DNA of 64,000 nucleotides. Origin: Earliella scabrosa (lineage: Eukaryota > Basidiomycota > Agaricomycetes > Polyporales > Polyporaceae). The stretch spans positions 310,001-374,000 of the forward strand of contig JABYQQ010000020.1 of assembly GCA_022605405.1 (NCBI GenBank), given 5' to 3'. The notes under the pieces are model-generated. The model searched no databases, had not been told where the DNA came from, and worked only from the letters and a program-made list of their open reading frames with translations. Shown piece after piece: positions 36,481-48,600 of the stretch (the first letter of the stretch is position 1; each line of letters begins with the position of its first letter). A program made the translations under genes and the position numbers.

Positions 36481-37965
36481 TTGACTATGAGGACTGGCTG
36501 TCTCGCTGTCTCCCCTCCTGCTCGACATCCCTCGTCCCCAACGGAGCATCGAAGGGCTGCGAGAGTTGATATAAGGAGCATCGTGACGCGTGTTTGGATG
36601 CTGTCGAGTGTTTGGAGGTACGTGTTCTCCTTGCATACAGTTCGGGGCATATTTGACTGTGTTTCAGGCGAACATTTTCCACGTCGCGTATCCATGATCT
36701 CGCACACCGCATTCTCCTCAACATCACCACCCCACGCACATGGCAGCCGTGTGCTCCTGAAGCAGGCTAACGGAAACTTTGTATGACAAGTGATGCTCTA
36801 TTGGACATCATCTCGTTCAGCGATGATACGCTCGGCCGGCAGGTACCGTCCGCAAGCTTGAAGACGATGCTGTGAACTGGCCTCTCGTATCCCGTGGGTT
36901 TGAACGTCCTCATGTCAGGTCACACCGACTGCCTGGTCTCCAGCCACTCGCTTCAGGTTGGCAGAGCCGGCCGGATATGTGGTCGACACCCGGCGGTAAC
37001 ACCCACTCTTGCGGGTAAGTGAATTACGCTTCCCATCGGATACCAACACTGATAGTTCTGTAAGGCATGCCGAGTAACGCAACGTGTGTAGGTTTAAGTA
37101 TTGTCGCATCGAGATGATCCCTACTAGCTACGGTGGTGCTCGCAATTTTCCACGGGTCCATCTCCGTCGGAATGTTACTGTGGTACGTACCCCTTCCCCC
37201 AGTCGACGACGTAGGCCACTATGAGTAGACTGCTCTTGAACTCGAACCTTGAGATCTCCGAGTGCTGGGTCAGCGTACTAAACGACTGACCTAGATCGCC
37301 TAAAGGCACCGTCACCATGAGTCGCTCCTCGTCTGCCAACCGTTGTACTGGCTGTGAGTGCTTCTTTCTCCCTGTTGTGGGGTCTATCGAGGATGTCGAG
37401 ATGCTGACGTCTGTCGTAGATCTTCGCAGGTGGAAAACCAGCTAGAGATACAATAGCTAGATGCCACGAAGACGTAGCTGAAGTCTCAGCCGAGCTTCGT
37501 CGTTGGTAACTAGCCGGTGTGCGAACCCTGTTTGCTGCTGTCGATGTCACTTCCGTCGGTGGTCGGTGTATGTCGACCTCCCCTTCTATAGTATGCTATT
37601 ACCTTCACCGGAGTTCAGGACCATACTCGTGGTTCTGGATGCCCTCTCGCGCTGGGTTGGGCTGTAATCGTCTTGCTTGTGCGGGCGTCACTGAAGCCTC
37701 AGTACACCCAGCGGATACGGAGTCGCATGGCCTGAAAGATGGGCTTCGATCGCAATGTCAGCGTGGACGCTAGTGTTCTACGGGTGTCACACGGTGCAAC
37801 GTGGTGGACGAGCGTCATACCCACACTGCCCTTTCACCGCCTGCCCCGTGTACAGAGCTCCTAGGTTCTCGTTAATGCTCCTCTCTCCTCCTTTCCTTCT
37901 ACTGTCACCCCTTGCTTGTGCAACAACCGCAGCCTGTTCCATCTCTCGTCGTCTCGCATTCTACC
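36480..37965. other. Intergenic upstream of NLR3
   Basis: Less GC-rich than the neighbours, no gene supported. Holds a tRNA/SINE-like stretch (listed separately) and, just before the NLR3 ATG, CT-rich runs (TCCTCCTTTCCTTCTACTGT region) typical of a fungal promoter and 5' leader. Confidence 0.4.
37238..37300 (-). other. tRNA-like / SINE-head Pol III promoter
   Basis: On the minus strand, TAGGTCAGTCGTTTAGTACG (box A like, from 37293) is followed 45 nt later by GGTTCGAGTTC (box B like, 37248-37238), the spacing of a tRNA gene. The D and T stems do not pair properly and the anticodon arm has a six-base loop, so this is not a functional tRNA. It fits a tRNA pseudogene or the head of a tRNA-derived SINE. 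Confidence 0.4.
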
Positions 37966-40537
37966 ATGTCTCTGCCGACAGAGAGACTGATTGACCAACG
38001 GCCAAACCTCCGCCGCAAGCTGATCAGCGCTGACACCGTCAACACGACACTCGCTGCCACCATCACAGCTCTACAGGCTGGAGGGGATCTCGCTGACATC
38101 GCGCCTATCCCGGGATTATCAGTTGCTGTAGGATTGCTTGCGGAGATTCTGAAGAAAGTACAAGTAAGCATCAGTTCATCCTCTAGCCGCAGATGATACC
38201 AACCATAGCTGTACTAGGCTACCCGGTCCAACTCCGAAGCCTTGATAGGCCTTTGTGAGCAGATTGAAGGCATCAACTCGGCCGTTCGCGGAGTTGCAGG
38301 CGCCGTACATGAGCGGATCGATGTTCTACCTGTGGGAGCTCCCGATCATCTAAACATCGCGGAAAGGCTCAGCACAGACAAGCATTCAACACTCGCCACG
38401 CGCATCGCCAGGTTGGAGAAGTATGTCCTTTTAGTTGTATCCTCGGTTGAGCTCTGACACCGACATTGATCCTGTCTTGTAGGAGTCTCCTGGAAGTGCT
38501 GTCAGAGGCGGATGGGCTTGCCAAGCAGTCTCGTCTCTCCCGCTTCATCCACAGCAGCCGGGTCACAGAGAAGATTGCAAATATGACGAAGAAAATTGAT
38601 GATGCTCGCCAGAACTTCCAGGTACGATCCTGCACTCAGACACCGACTTACATGACCCATGCTTACTCCTGTTCATACTTAGCTTGAGGGGAATATCACT
38701 GTCGAGTCGGTCACCCAGATGCTGAGATGACCCTGAGAGCGGTCATGGTACGTACTCTGTATCCGTTAGTTCTCGACCTCTTGCTCAATGTTGTCCTGTA
38801 GCGCGAAGGTCAGCATGAACGGGCCTTCCAGCCGTGATAGCTCTTGTTGGCTGATGAATTTGAATTTGTATAGCTGATAAGGCGGTGCTCCAAGGGCTCC
38901 GTCCTTTAGAGAGCGCACCATACCGCGCAGGCGAAAACGAGGTGAAGGCGCAGTATCTCGAAGGGACTCGGGAGAACGTCATGAAGAGCCTGTATGCCTG
39001 GGCCGAGGAGAGCACCAACGTCAGGGCCGAGAAACGGGTTCTTGCACTCATTGGACATGCCGGGATGGGCAAATCAACCATCGTGTCCGAGTTCTGTCGA
39101 TATCTCGACTTATCCACTCCGCGACGTCTAGGAGCATCATTCTTCTTCACTCGCGGTCTTCAGGGACCCAACTCGTACCGCTCCTTCTTCAACACCATTG
39201 CCTCGCAGCTTGCGACTCTGCAGCCGGACACTTTCCACGATCTCATCGTCTCAGCAGCCCGCAAGCATCAGAACGACGGAGCTGGAGCAGTGCAACAGCA
39301 CATGAAGTTGGCATGCGAAGACTTGGTGCTGACTCCGCTCCGCGAGCTTGCGAAATCCGGATCGTGCCCTACAATATTCGTAGTCGTCGATGCATTAGAC
39401 GAGTGCACTGCGGACACCCCAGACGCTGTTTCCGAACTCCTACAGCTTCTCCTCTCTTGTACCGAGGACCCCACCTCCCCGCTGCGCATCTTTTTCACCT
39501 CGCGCCCAGAGTCGGACTCCATTCAGCAGATCATGGCATCCCCCAGTTTCGTCTTGAGACGAACGTTCCGCGACATGGGCGAATGGAATACTATTGACCG
39601 CGACATTGAAGCAGTAATTCACGCGAAGCTATCCAAAAATCGTACAACCCTTGCCTGGTCCGATGCAGACCCTACCATCGTCACACGGCTTGTCAGTCAA
39701 TCCGATGGCGTATTTGTCTATGCAAGCACGGCGGCGGAGTTTCTAGCCGGACAAGGCGACTTCGGAGCTCCCACCCTCAATCAGAGCCTGCACCGTCTTC
39801 TGTCGGATGACGGCAGGACGGGCCTTGCACTCGAACGACTTGACACACTTTACCTCACCGTTCTGGATACTGCCTTCCCGGAGAAGAGAATGTCTCCCGG
39901 CTTGCGCGATAGAATTCCAGTGATACTCGGATTTGTAGCCGCGTGGCAACATCCATGGATATCACCACCACGGCTTGAGATGCTGACTGGGATCTCCGCT
40001 GACGACTCCCGGAGTATCCTGCACCAGCTCCGAGCTGTCATTGAACGGCACTCCGTCCAAGAGTTTCGCATCATGCACACGACCTTCCGCGACTTCCTCC
40101 TCGACCCCGAGAAGACGAAGGCGCTTCCTCGGCCCGAGTTCCACGTTGATGCTGCCCAGGCGCATGCGACGCTCGCGCTCGCATGCATGCGTCATGGGTT
40201 GTATTATGCGGAGAAATACATGCCGGAGCTGCTAGAAGAGAGCTCTGAGATGCTGGAATTGCGCAAGCTTGAAGGTCGGGATTTACTGGACCGGCTGAGG
40301 GAGAAGCTGCGGGGAAAGGAAGTTGACGAACCTGAGCATTCTGTCGATGGCCTGTACTACTATGTGGACAGTCATTGTGCATACCATCGGGGGCTCTCGA
40401 CATCGGTGCAGTCTGCGGAGATGATTGAGACGGCGGAGAGAATTGATCAGATTCCAACTAATGTATTCAGCATGTTCTGTTGGGCCATCGGTGATAAGTA
40501 TATATCTCAGGGGCGCAGCCAAACAGTAGTACAGTAG
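37966..40537 (+). pseudogene. NLR3: helical domain + NACHT NTPase, frame broken in the 57-nt exon
   Basis: Model: join(37966..38163, 38218..38420, 38483..38621, 38683..38747, 38802..38808, 38874..40537). Exon 4 is 65 nt instead of 57. The extra 8 nt, near a repeated ATG..CTGAG, shift the frame and bring an in-frame TGA, so the helical domain (IAPIPGLSVAVGLLAEIL, DDARQNFQ) would be cut off from the NACHT. The rest is intact: P-loop GHAGMGKST, Walker B IFVVVDALDEC, and a long open frame to the stop. The central region (RMSPGLRDRIPVILGFVAAW, LTGISADDSRSILHQLRAV) is of the NLR5 type, while the C-terminus is of the common type. Using a donor inside exon 4 (GTCACC after ...VES) would restore an open reading frame at the cost of about ten residues, so a working product is not excluded. 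Confidence 0.8.
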
Positions 40538-41040
40538 CAGGCTATAGGGATTATTTGCACTGACTGAATGAATAGCAAGACTGCGGTTTGTGATTTGTGA
40601 AACTTGGCATGCGACACGATCCACCGATACATCATCATGCCCGGCGTCGTCCACAGGGAGATTATGCGTCCCCTGGACTTCATGCGTTCAACACAGTACT
40701 CGTAGTCCTCAATGACGTTTGCATCCTGTTCCGGACTCTCAGTGGACAGGATGCGCACGGGCATCTCATCCACGAGTTTCATCTGATGACATCCTTCCCA
40801 CAAAGTGTTGAGCCATCACTGATTTGTTAGATACATGGACAGACGACGAGACTTAGGGTGCCGGCGTACTAATTGATCCCGCCCGTTCAGACGTTCAGAT
40901 ACAGTACGATGCAGAAAGCCTGAGCAACCCATTATCTCTAGGAGATAGTGGGCGGCCTTAGGGACAAACATCCACCGTGAACGCGACCTCGGTCGCAAAG
41001 CGCGTGGTCGAAGGTCCAGGGAGGTATATACTATGAGCGA
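40507..41040 (-). other. orfX copy 3, minus strand, overlapping the NLR3 end
   Basis: A 98-codon minus-strand frame (40803-40507) gives the clearest version of this unknown sequence: HQMKLVDEMPVRILSTESPE, DYEYCVERMKSRG, then LWTTPGMMMYRWIVSHAKF. It overlaps the last codons of NLR3 by about 30 nt, tail to tail. A minus-strand TATATA-like string is at 41025-41034. Family not recognised. Confidence 0.35.
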
Positions 41041-41519
41041 GATATATGACCTGAGAGTACTCCGCAAATTGCAATCGTCTTGCCGTGTTTTCGGCATAGC
41101 GACATCCGGGAGTAGAACAGGCGGTGGGACCTTCGTTGCAACGCGTAAGCCTTGTGTCTAGTTCGGCATTGGATGAGCAAGCGATGTAGAGCACTGTTGG
41201 ATAGGTTGCAGACCTGCCGGCGTTCACGATGCCCTGGCAAGCGTTGTGTATGCCCTGCGCGGAGCACTGCACCTCGTCGCACGAGCATGGTCACAGTTCT
41301 GACACTGAGAGCAGGTGCGAGAGCGAGTCGGACATGGACGATTGCACTGCAACAGAAAGCAAGAGATATAACGATGATGATCGGGTCCGGCGCGAGGGGA
41401 CTGGGGGATAGCTACATGGGCATGGTATGCAAACCAAGCGCGAACGCTTCAATCGCTCCTCCGCCACCGCTCCGACCCTCCAGCAGCCCGATGAGTAGGG
41501 AAGAGCACACTGGGACAGC

Positions 41520-42105
41520 TCATGACTTCCAGATCAGGATGGCGAGGAATTCGATGTAGAAGTAGGTAGATTGTTTCGTCTCTGATAGCAAAGATCAGTA
41601 TAGCTGTCGAGTGCCAGTGACGGGTGAATGGGTGGATGGAGAGGGAAGGGGTCCGCATAGCTGCGCTCCCAACGAGGCAGCCGTGTCCATGCAGGAATAC
41701 GGGGGAGACTATGAGGCGTAAAGCAAATCGGGCGCACCATGAGTGACGTAGGAGCTAAAGTTCCTGTCTACGAGGACGTGTCAGGTGGGCCCGTGTCGCT
41801 TGTTTAATTCCGTTCTGATCTGCGCGGCGATATCATTCTTGATGTCATACCTCTCGAGTGCGGCGGAGACGACGTTGACCACCTGCTCGCACATGTCGAT
41901 GTTCTTGACAATCACCTTCGGGCCCGAATCGTTGGTTCTTGGCAAGCGAGCTCGAGTCGAGCCCACAGTGGGCGCGTCGACATCGTCCGCAATTGCTTCT
42001 CGAGACCCGGTTAGGTGTGTGCGAGCGGGAGTTACGGGCGAGAAGGGGCGCACCTGTTTTTCTGACAGTCGTGGACAGGCGCAGGTCCACAAGTATCGCA
42101 TGATG
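41520..42105 (-). pseudogene. LC8-type dynein light chain, copy 3 (Trp to stop)
   Basis: The copy closest to authentic LC8: VIVKNIDMCEQVVNVVSAAL, then DIAAQIRTELNKRHGPT, a TGA at 41783-41781 exactly where LC8 has the conserved Trp of TWH, then HVLVDRNFSSYVTH. The last exon is 41581-41520 (ETKQSTYFYIEFLAILIWKS, stop). Exon 2 ends at 41738 with a GT donor, and the intron is 156 nt. Apart from the nonsense codon the frame is intact through both exons, so this looks like a single-mutation pseudogene. Confidence 0.8.
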
Positions 42106-44440
42106 GAATTGAGTGGGTGCGGGGCGTCGGCCGTCTCAAGACGAAAAGTCGAGACCGTCCTTGACGCGGAAGACCAGCCTCAGTGACACGCGGGTCGGGG
42201 TCGTCGGATGGACGCGGGTGCGACGTGCAAGCGCGTTCCGTCCCTCCATCGCCTTCTCGACCCGTCGCGCATTGGCTGGTCTAAGAACACCGGCTTTCGA
42301 GGGGTGTACGCATTGATCCCTGATTGCGGGTGTATGCCGCGGTGTGCGGTGCCGCGATGGGTTTGGAGAGGGTGGCAGGTGCGGTACACGCGCTGTTTGG
42401 ACGCGTCGCTGCAGCTTGGGAACCTCACGTTCGTCCAGCCACGCACCTGTCATCTGGGAACCCAGTTAGTGAGCTCGACTGCTGATCGCCATCCCTCCGC
42501 ACGCGCAATTGGGTCTAAACCGCCGCCTGGACTCGCCGACAGTGGGCTCGTCGAGCGTGTATTGGTCCGTCTTTGAGATAACGGAAAACCTCGCGATCGT
42601 CCGGTACGGTACACCGTGTCGAAGGAATGGTGAGCCACGGCTGGCTCTTGAGTCCTGTTCCGAGCGCATGCGCTGCGCCAACCGTCCTGGTATGGCGAGG
42701 CCTCAAAAGCTTCCAGAAGCGTCGCAAAGTGCGGAGTCGACCTCGTACATGCCGGGCTCTTTCTGCGTTCCCGCTGCTCGCAGCCATCCGATCTGGAGGC
42801 TACACCGTCACCGTTCCGTGGAGTGCTGTCTGGCACATCGTGTGTATGCATATTTGAATTGTTCGCAGACTACCAACTCACCTGAAGAGGTCCGCGGCTT
42901 CTGCACGGATCCGAAGGACCGAGCGGGCACTTGCGCGGGATCGTCGCTGGAGGTGAACGTGTCCTGGAAACACGGATCGAGCTCGCTGGCGTCGACGTGG
43001 CTCTGCCTCTTCTGTTGGGGGTTCCTGATCGAGTGCCGATGCGTGCCAGTGTCGGGCCAGAGTCATCGCGTGCCTGACGTCCCCTGACCTCGTCGCATAT
43101 GCAGCCACCTGGGTCTCGGAGTCCCGGACACGTACCCTGTAGACGACCAGCCACCGCAAACCGCATACACCCACGCTGCGTACGGGTGGTCCATCCAACG
43201 AAACGCGTTCGTCCTGGACTCGATGTCTGTCCCCTTGTACACGGCCTCTGTCCCTACTGGCTGGCTATCGTCCGACCAATACGGGGACGTTCTCCGCCGC
43301 ACCATCGGCCGTCGAGGAAGCCACTCGGAAGATGACTGACGGCGAGCGAAGCCCAGTCGTCTTCGCATATGCGTCGGCCGCGATCCTCTGTTACGCCGAA
43401 GCCTGCGCGAGAGCTGCACACACCCATCGAGCAGCGATTTGGTGCCAAGACCCCGTCGGTGACCGCCTTCGTTGGGCGCAAGGAGCGCTGAGCGAGCGCA
43501 ATCGATTGTGACGGACAGACCGAGTCGACGATCGCCCGCTCGGGTTCTGTGGCTGAGCCGAACAGTGTCCCGAGCAATGGCGGCGCGGCGTCTCCCTGGC
43601 GTGCATTCGCTCGCTGTCAGTCATATCTTGAGCGATCTGACGTGGAGACGGAGCATACTGGAGACGGCGATGACGGTCCGAGTGCACGGTCTGCGGGGTT
43701 GTCTCTGGGGCGTCGCGATTCGTGGCCGTTGTGCCGCGGCGATGGAATGGGCTGTGCTTGAGCGAGCGGCAGCTGGTGGGCAAGTCGACAAGCAGATGGG
43801 GCCCGTTCGACATGCTAGGTGTAGCTGTGCTGTCGCCCGCACCCGCCTGGCTCCGACGGGGGCCTGACTTTGCCACTGAGTGAGGGTGCATCGCCGAGCT
43901 TGCATGAGTGCATGATTGGCCTGCTGACACCGCAGAACACATATCGGATAGGCTCAGCGAGGTAAACAGATGCATACAAGCAGTACATCACTAGACCTCA
44001 CGCGATAACCGCTTCCTTCGTCACTGTCGGCTCCCTGCGAGTCTGCAGTACACCATTTCGAAGTTGAGGCTGCGCAGCTGCGGTCGTCGAGTGAGGTGTA
44101 TCCTCGTGGTGTGGGATGGTGCGAACACGTACCGGTACGGCGGCGCCAATTCTTCTGCAGATGATATGATGGACATCGAGTCGAGTTGCCACATCATCTT
44201 GCATATGACACCATAGCGCTCGCACACGCGAGTGGAGGGCGTACGGAGGGGCGCGGACCTTGCCTACCTGCAGCGTTGGGCTACGGACGAGCCCACGCCG
44301 TGGGTTCGCTCGGTGAACCTTCTTCGTCAGGCCGTTTCCGTGCCATCCACAAAGTCGACTCAATCTAAGGCCGCTATGACGTGGGTCATGGAAGCTACTA
44401 AGTATGCGCGCGCCGAGTGCGATGCTCTGGAAGAAGAGTA
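42106..44440. repeat. Distal block of the macro-repeat, copy 3
   Basis: Near-identical to copies 1 and 2 over about 42.12-43.5 kb, then parallels 10.9-11.96 kb to about 44.4 kb (TGAGGGTGCATCGCCGAGCT near 43880; CTTGCATATG near 44199). Minus-strand HFATLLEAFEASP frame near 42.70-42.74 kb. No named gene. The Mutator-like element sits directly at its distal end. Confidence 0.6.
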
Positions 44441-44449
44441 GGTACAAAG
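44441..44449. repeat. Target-site duplication, left
   Basis: GGTACAAAG, repeated exactly at 45687-45695 on the other side of the element. Confidence 0.85.
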
Positions 44450-44637
44450 TAGTCTCGTACCCAGCCGATTAGGGCCCGTCCAAAAGAGGCAACGAGAAAC
44501 GAGACAAGGAAGAGACGGGCCCTAATCGTCTGGTGAATTTCGTTAGTCTCGTAACCAGCCGATTAGGGCCCGTCCAAAAGAGGCAACGAGAAACGAGACA
44601 AGGAAGAGACGGGCCCTAATCGTCTGGTGAATTTCGT
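44450..44637 (+). repeat. Two tandem 94-bp left-end units
   Basis: 44450-44543 and 44544-44637 are almost identical, differing at CGTACCC versus CGTAACC near the start. Both begin with the TIR terminus, so the left end of the transposon has been duplicated. Confidence 0.9.
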
Positions 44638-45686
44638 ATAGGCGGGTAGTGGATAGTCACGCCCACGTGCAGTCAGCACGTCATCGAGCCCCAAACGGAG
44701 TGGTCTCTTCGTCACAGCGTCCCGTTCTGACCCCCGCCCCTGCCAGTACGGGGGTTGACGCGGACGTTGGAGGTGACTATATGCGCCTCCAGCCGGCTCG
44801 ACCTGGACGCAAGAGAAGGCAATGCTGAGCCTGACACACGTCCCATGCCATGCGAAATGTGAGTTACAGCGCCACCGAAATCTCAGCTCTGTCTACGACT
44901 GCAGCAGCCTGAGGCCTGAGAGGTATGTGTGCGGGCGGCGGGCGACAGCGAGTCGGAGGTGTGGCAGAGCAGGGAGCCTTCCGTCCCGGTGGGGAGAAGT
45001 CACGAGGCTGTCACAGTGACTATCCCACACCCGTCTATACGAAAGTCACCAGACGTTATAGGCCAGTCTCTCCCGGTCTTCTCGTTTCCCTGCCTTTTTT
45101 GGACCGGGTGAGACTGTAGCCTATAGCGGCTGGTTACGAGACTAGAATTTCGTATAGGCGGGTAGTGGATAGTCACGCCCACGTGCACTCAGCACGTCAT
45201 CGAGCCCCAAACGGAGTGGTCTCTTCGTCACAGCGTCCCGTTCTGCGCCCTGTCTGTGACCCCCGCCCTCCCCCGCCCCTGCCAGTACGGGGGTTGGAGG
45301 TGACTATATGCGCCTCCAGCTGGCGAGACGTGGATGCAAGAGAAGGCGGTGCCGAGCCTGACGCACGTCCCATGCTAACCCATGCGAAATGTGAGTTACA
45401 GCGCCGCCGCAATTTCAGCTCTGTTTACGACTGTGGCTGCCTGAGGGGTAGGTATGCGGGCGGCGGGCGGCGGGCGGCGAGCGACAGCGAGGTGGTGTGG
45501 CAGAGCAGGGACTCGTCCTTCCATCCCGGTGGGGAGGAGTCACGAGGCTGTCACAGTGACTATCCCACACCCGTCTATACGAAAGTCACCAGACGTTATA
45601 GGCCAGTCTCTCCCGGTCTTCTCGTTTCCCCTGCCTTTTTTGGACCGGGTGAGACTGTAAGCCTATAGCGGCTGGTTACGAGACTA
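44450..45686. mobile_element. Composite Mutator-like (MULE) non-autonomous TIR element
   Basis: 1237 bp bounded by TAGTCTCG...CGAGACTA and flanked by a 9-bp direct repeat GGTACAAAG, the target-site length typical of Mutator-like elements. The terminal inverted repeats are long (about 105-115 bp, with indels); the outer 18 bp TAGTCTCGTAACCAGCCG (44544) is matched exactly by the right end. Structure inside: a 94-bp left-end unit twice in tandem (44450-44543, 44544-44637), then internal sequence plus right TIR twice (44629-45144 and 45145-45686). Each left-end unit also holds its own inverted repeat (GATTAGGGCCCGTC ... GACGGGCCCTAATC). No transposase frame. Confidence 0.8.
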
Positions 45687-45695
45687 GGTACAAAG
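45687..45695. repeat. Target-site duplication, right
   Basis: GGTACAAAG directly after the terminal CGAGACTA. Confidence 0.85.
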
Positions 45696-48600
45696 AAGAC
45701 GCGCTTCGGAGGGACCGAGGCGTATTGACACACCGTGATTGAAGGACGTCGATAGGATAGGTGGGACCGCGTACATCGGGACGAGAGCCTTGTTATGGCA
45801 AGATGTCGAGCCCGAACATAGCGCGGTTTCTCGTCAATGTCCACCGAGCTAACAAGAGGGTCGAAAGTCCCGACAACTCCGGAGCCCTACACCCGCCGCA
45901 CATGTATGCCGGGCACTGGACATCGTCTCCCTAGCCGTGCGTGCAGGTGTTCTCGACGGCTGAACGCGCGGAGACTCGAGAGAGGAGGGATCGATCCGGC
46001 TTCCTCCTGGTTTCCGCATTTGACGTCCTGCGCAAAGACGATCGAGAGAGGTCTGGCACAAGTGTCGTGAGAGAGGTTGTATTCCGCAAGATCTACTACA
46101 GAACTGTGGGGCGCGCGGGCCTAGGATGCTCACGACCGAGACACGACGGGGGTGCGCAGGTCGAGGCCGTGTGGATAGAACGAGCGTCCAGGCTGAAGTC
46201 GAGACGGAGTAGGGCGTGGCCGAGGGGGAACAGGGTCGCGTTCCCAGGCAACTATGGAGAAGGGGCGGTGCGGGTATTACGGAGCGGGTCCTAGAGTCGT
46301 TAAGGAGAGGTTGGACAGGTCGCCAAGGATGCGGGGATCTTTTCGAGGAGATGGTGGGTGGACCGAGTGCGTTGGAAAGTGTCCGCACAGTCCGGGATGG
46401 TGCAAGCGAGACTCGGAGAGTCGCATGCAGTGAGCGCGTAGACGAGGAAGCCATCCATAGGTTTGGATGCTGCGCCATCCCCAGGCGAGCGACTTCCGAC
46501 GTGCTATGTCACGCATGCAAGAGACGACAGTACTAGTGTCATCGCACGCCCAACGTGACGCGTGGACACCAGATGCCGACGCTCAGAGAAGCAGCGTGCT
46601 GCTGCCGATCAACAAGCGCAGCGGAGGATTCCGATCGCGCGTTACAGCAACGATATCTCTTCCGTGGTCTGTCCTGGTGTCCGATCCGGAGGGGGAGCGG
46701 TAGATGGAGGACATCCCGCGCGCGGTGTGCTCTTTTCAGGATACCGCAAGACACCCGCCCGTCACGAAAACCGACAACTACCGGGAGCGGGTCGCTGCAG
46801 CCAACGAGCCGGCACAGCGGATGCAGATCGCCCAGCTCGCGTCGACGACCGTCCCCTCGCGCTGTTCTAGAGCCAAACAAGGGCCTCGGGGAGGGACGGA
46901 CGTCTCCACCAACGTGCGACCCGGTCGCTGTTGACTGCGCTCGCCCTCCCTCGCCTGGATCCGGCGGGGGACCTACCCGTCCGTTGACCGTCTACTTCCG
47001 GACGGACGAGAGCATGGGAGCAGGGTGGCGAGCGGGCGAGAGCGCCCCGTTTCGTGCCCGCTGCATTCATGGCTATAGCTTTTGAGCGGGCCTTCTTCTG
47101 TCGGTAGTCGACGCAGATGGTGGTACTGAGTGATCGGAGAGGAGGACGAAGAGGGTACAGTGACATACCTTAGCATGATCCTGGCCCGTTAATGTGAGAG
47201 CCATGCTCTGGACACCCGCCCAAGTCGCGCCCCTCGGCGGCCTCCTGGTTTCCCTCAGGTTATTTCGTACTCGGCCAAGACAACAGGTTTCGCCAGATCG
47301 AGCGCGGGATGAGGTTCTGCAGGAGTTCAGGGCGGCGTGGAGCGAAGCGTGTGAGCAGAGTGCGACCTGTATGATCTGCGAGCGCGGAGGTCTGAAGACA
47401 AGCGATGATTAGGAGCGTGCCCCGTCGCCGTCCCCAAACGCACCATAGCCACGCACCAGCAGACGAATCATGAAGACATTTCTGTGCGGTCGAAGCTCGA
47501 GAGGGTTGTATGTGAGTTCAGGCGGATTCAGGCGGCCGCGGGTAGGCGTTCGTGGGTCGTCCATTATGAGTACGTTTGAAATGAGTGGGTAAGAGGGAGC
47601 AGTGGATGAGCAAGGGGGGCCTAGGAGGCAAGTCCAAGTCCATGGTGATCGTTGTAGAGTAATCGCTGAGCGTGTTCAGAGGAGAAGGAAATGACAAGTG
47701 GCAGCACCTCGCAGGAGCTCGTGGCAGGTCGAGAAACAGAGACGCCCACCGGCAGGGCCGGCTCTCCCGGCCCGGCATCGTTGAATGCTGCGCAACCCAA
47801 CCTGAATCGTCTTTCTCTCGCTGAGACTCCTCTTCCGTTGCCCAGCACTAGCAGTACTGTGCGTTCCATCCTCCCAGCCTCAGCAAGTGTATCCAGTTTT
47901 GCCGTATGCGCCTCCCGCTCTTCTCCAGGGCGTTCAGATCGAGCTGGAGCCGGCCACGGTGGATGGAGACTTTGCGTACGTGTTGGTATCTGAAGGTATC
48001 AGGACAACAGGTCGGAGGGCTGAGGGCTCTGTCGGTTCGTTAAAGGTGCGTTTCACTCTCAGAATGGGTGATGGGGCGTACGGAGTTTCCTGGGGCCGTG
48101 CCTGCTGTTTCACCGTCGGTTTTGTATGGACGAGATCTATACATATCTATACAGATTAAAATTGCGTCCCCCTTCTCTTGACGCGTGCAGATGCAGAGGA
48201 AATCTGCGAGACGACATCTACATATGCCCTCAAGTGAACACCCGGACGCATAGAACCAACGCTCGGAAGTCCCTCCGGCGCGGTTTCACAGCGGTGCGTC
48301 CATGCCATCTTACGGATGGAGCGAATACTCTGGTCATACTGAGCACGCCTACGCCCGACAAATCGACCATATTTACGCCTTAGGAAGCTCTTAGCCCGCT
48401 TTGTCCGAGGATTGCAGCTTCTCAACATCGCACTCCAATCGTGCTGCGATCTGTGTTCAAGCTTATCGTGGCAGGTGCGAGCCTAAAGCTGGTTATCAAT
48501 TTGTGTTTCGACTCTGACATGGGTCCGCGGTAGCGCATGAAGACCCGCACGGATATGCGAGGCGGTGTGAAATTGCAGCGGTCCACCATTGAATATCGTT

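Noticed and set aside
44750..45480. Transposase inside the MULE-like element
   Set aside because: Only short frames, no DDE-type motif; the interior is duplicated non-coding sequence.
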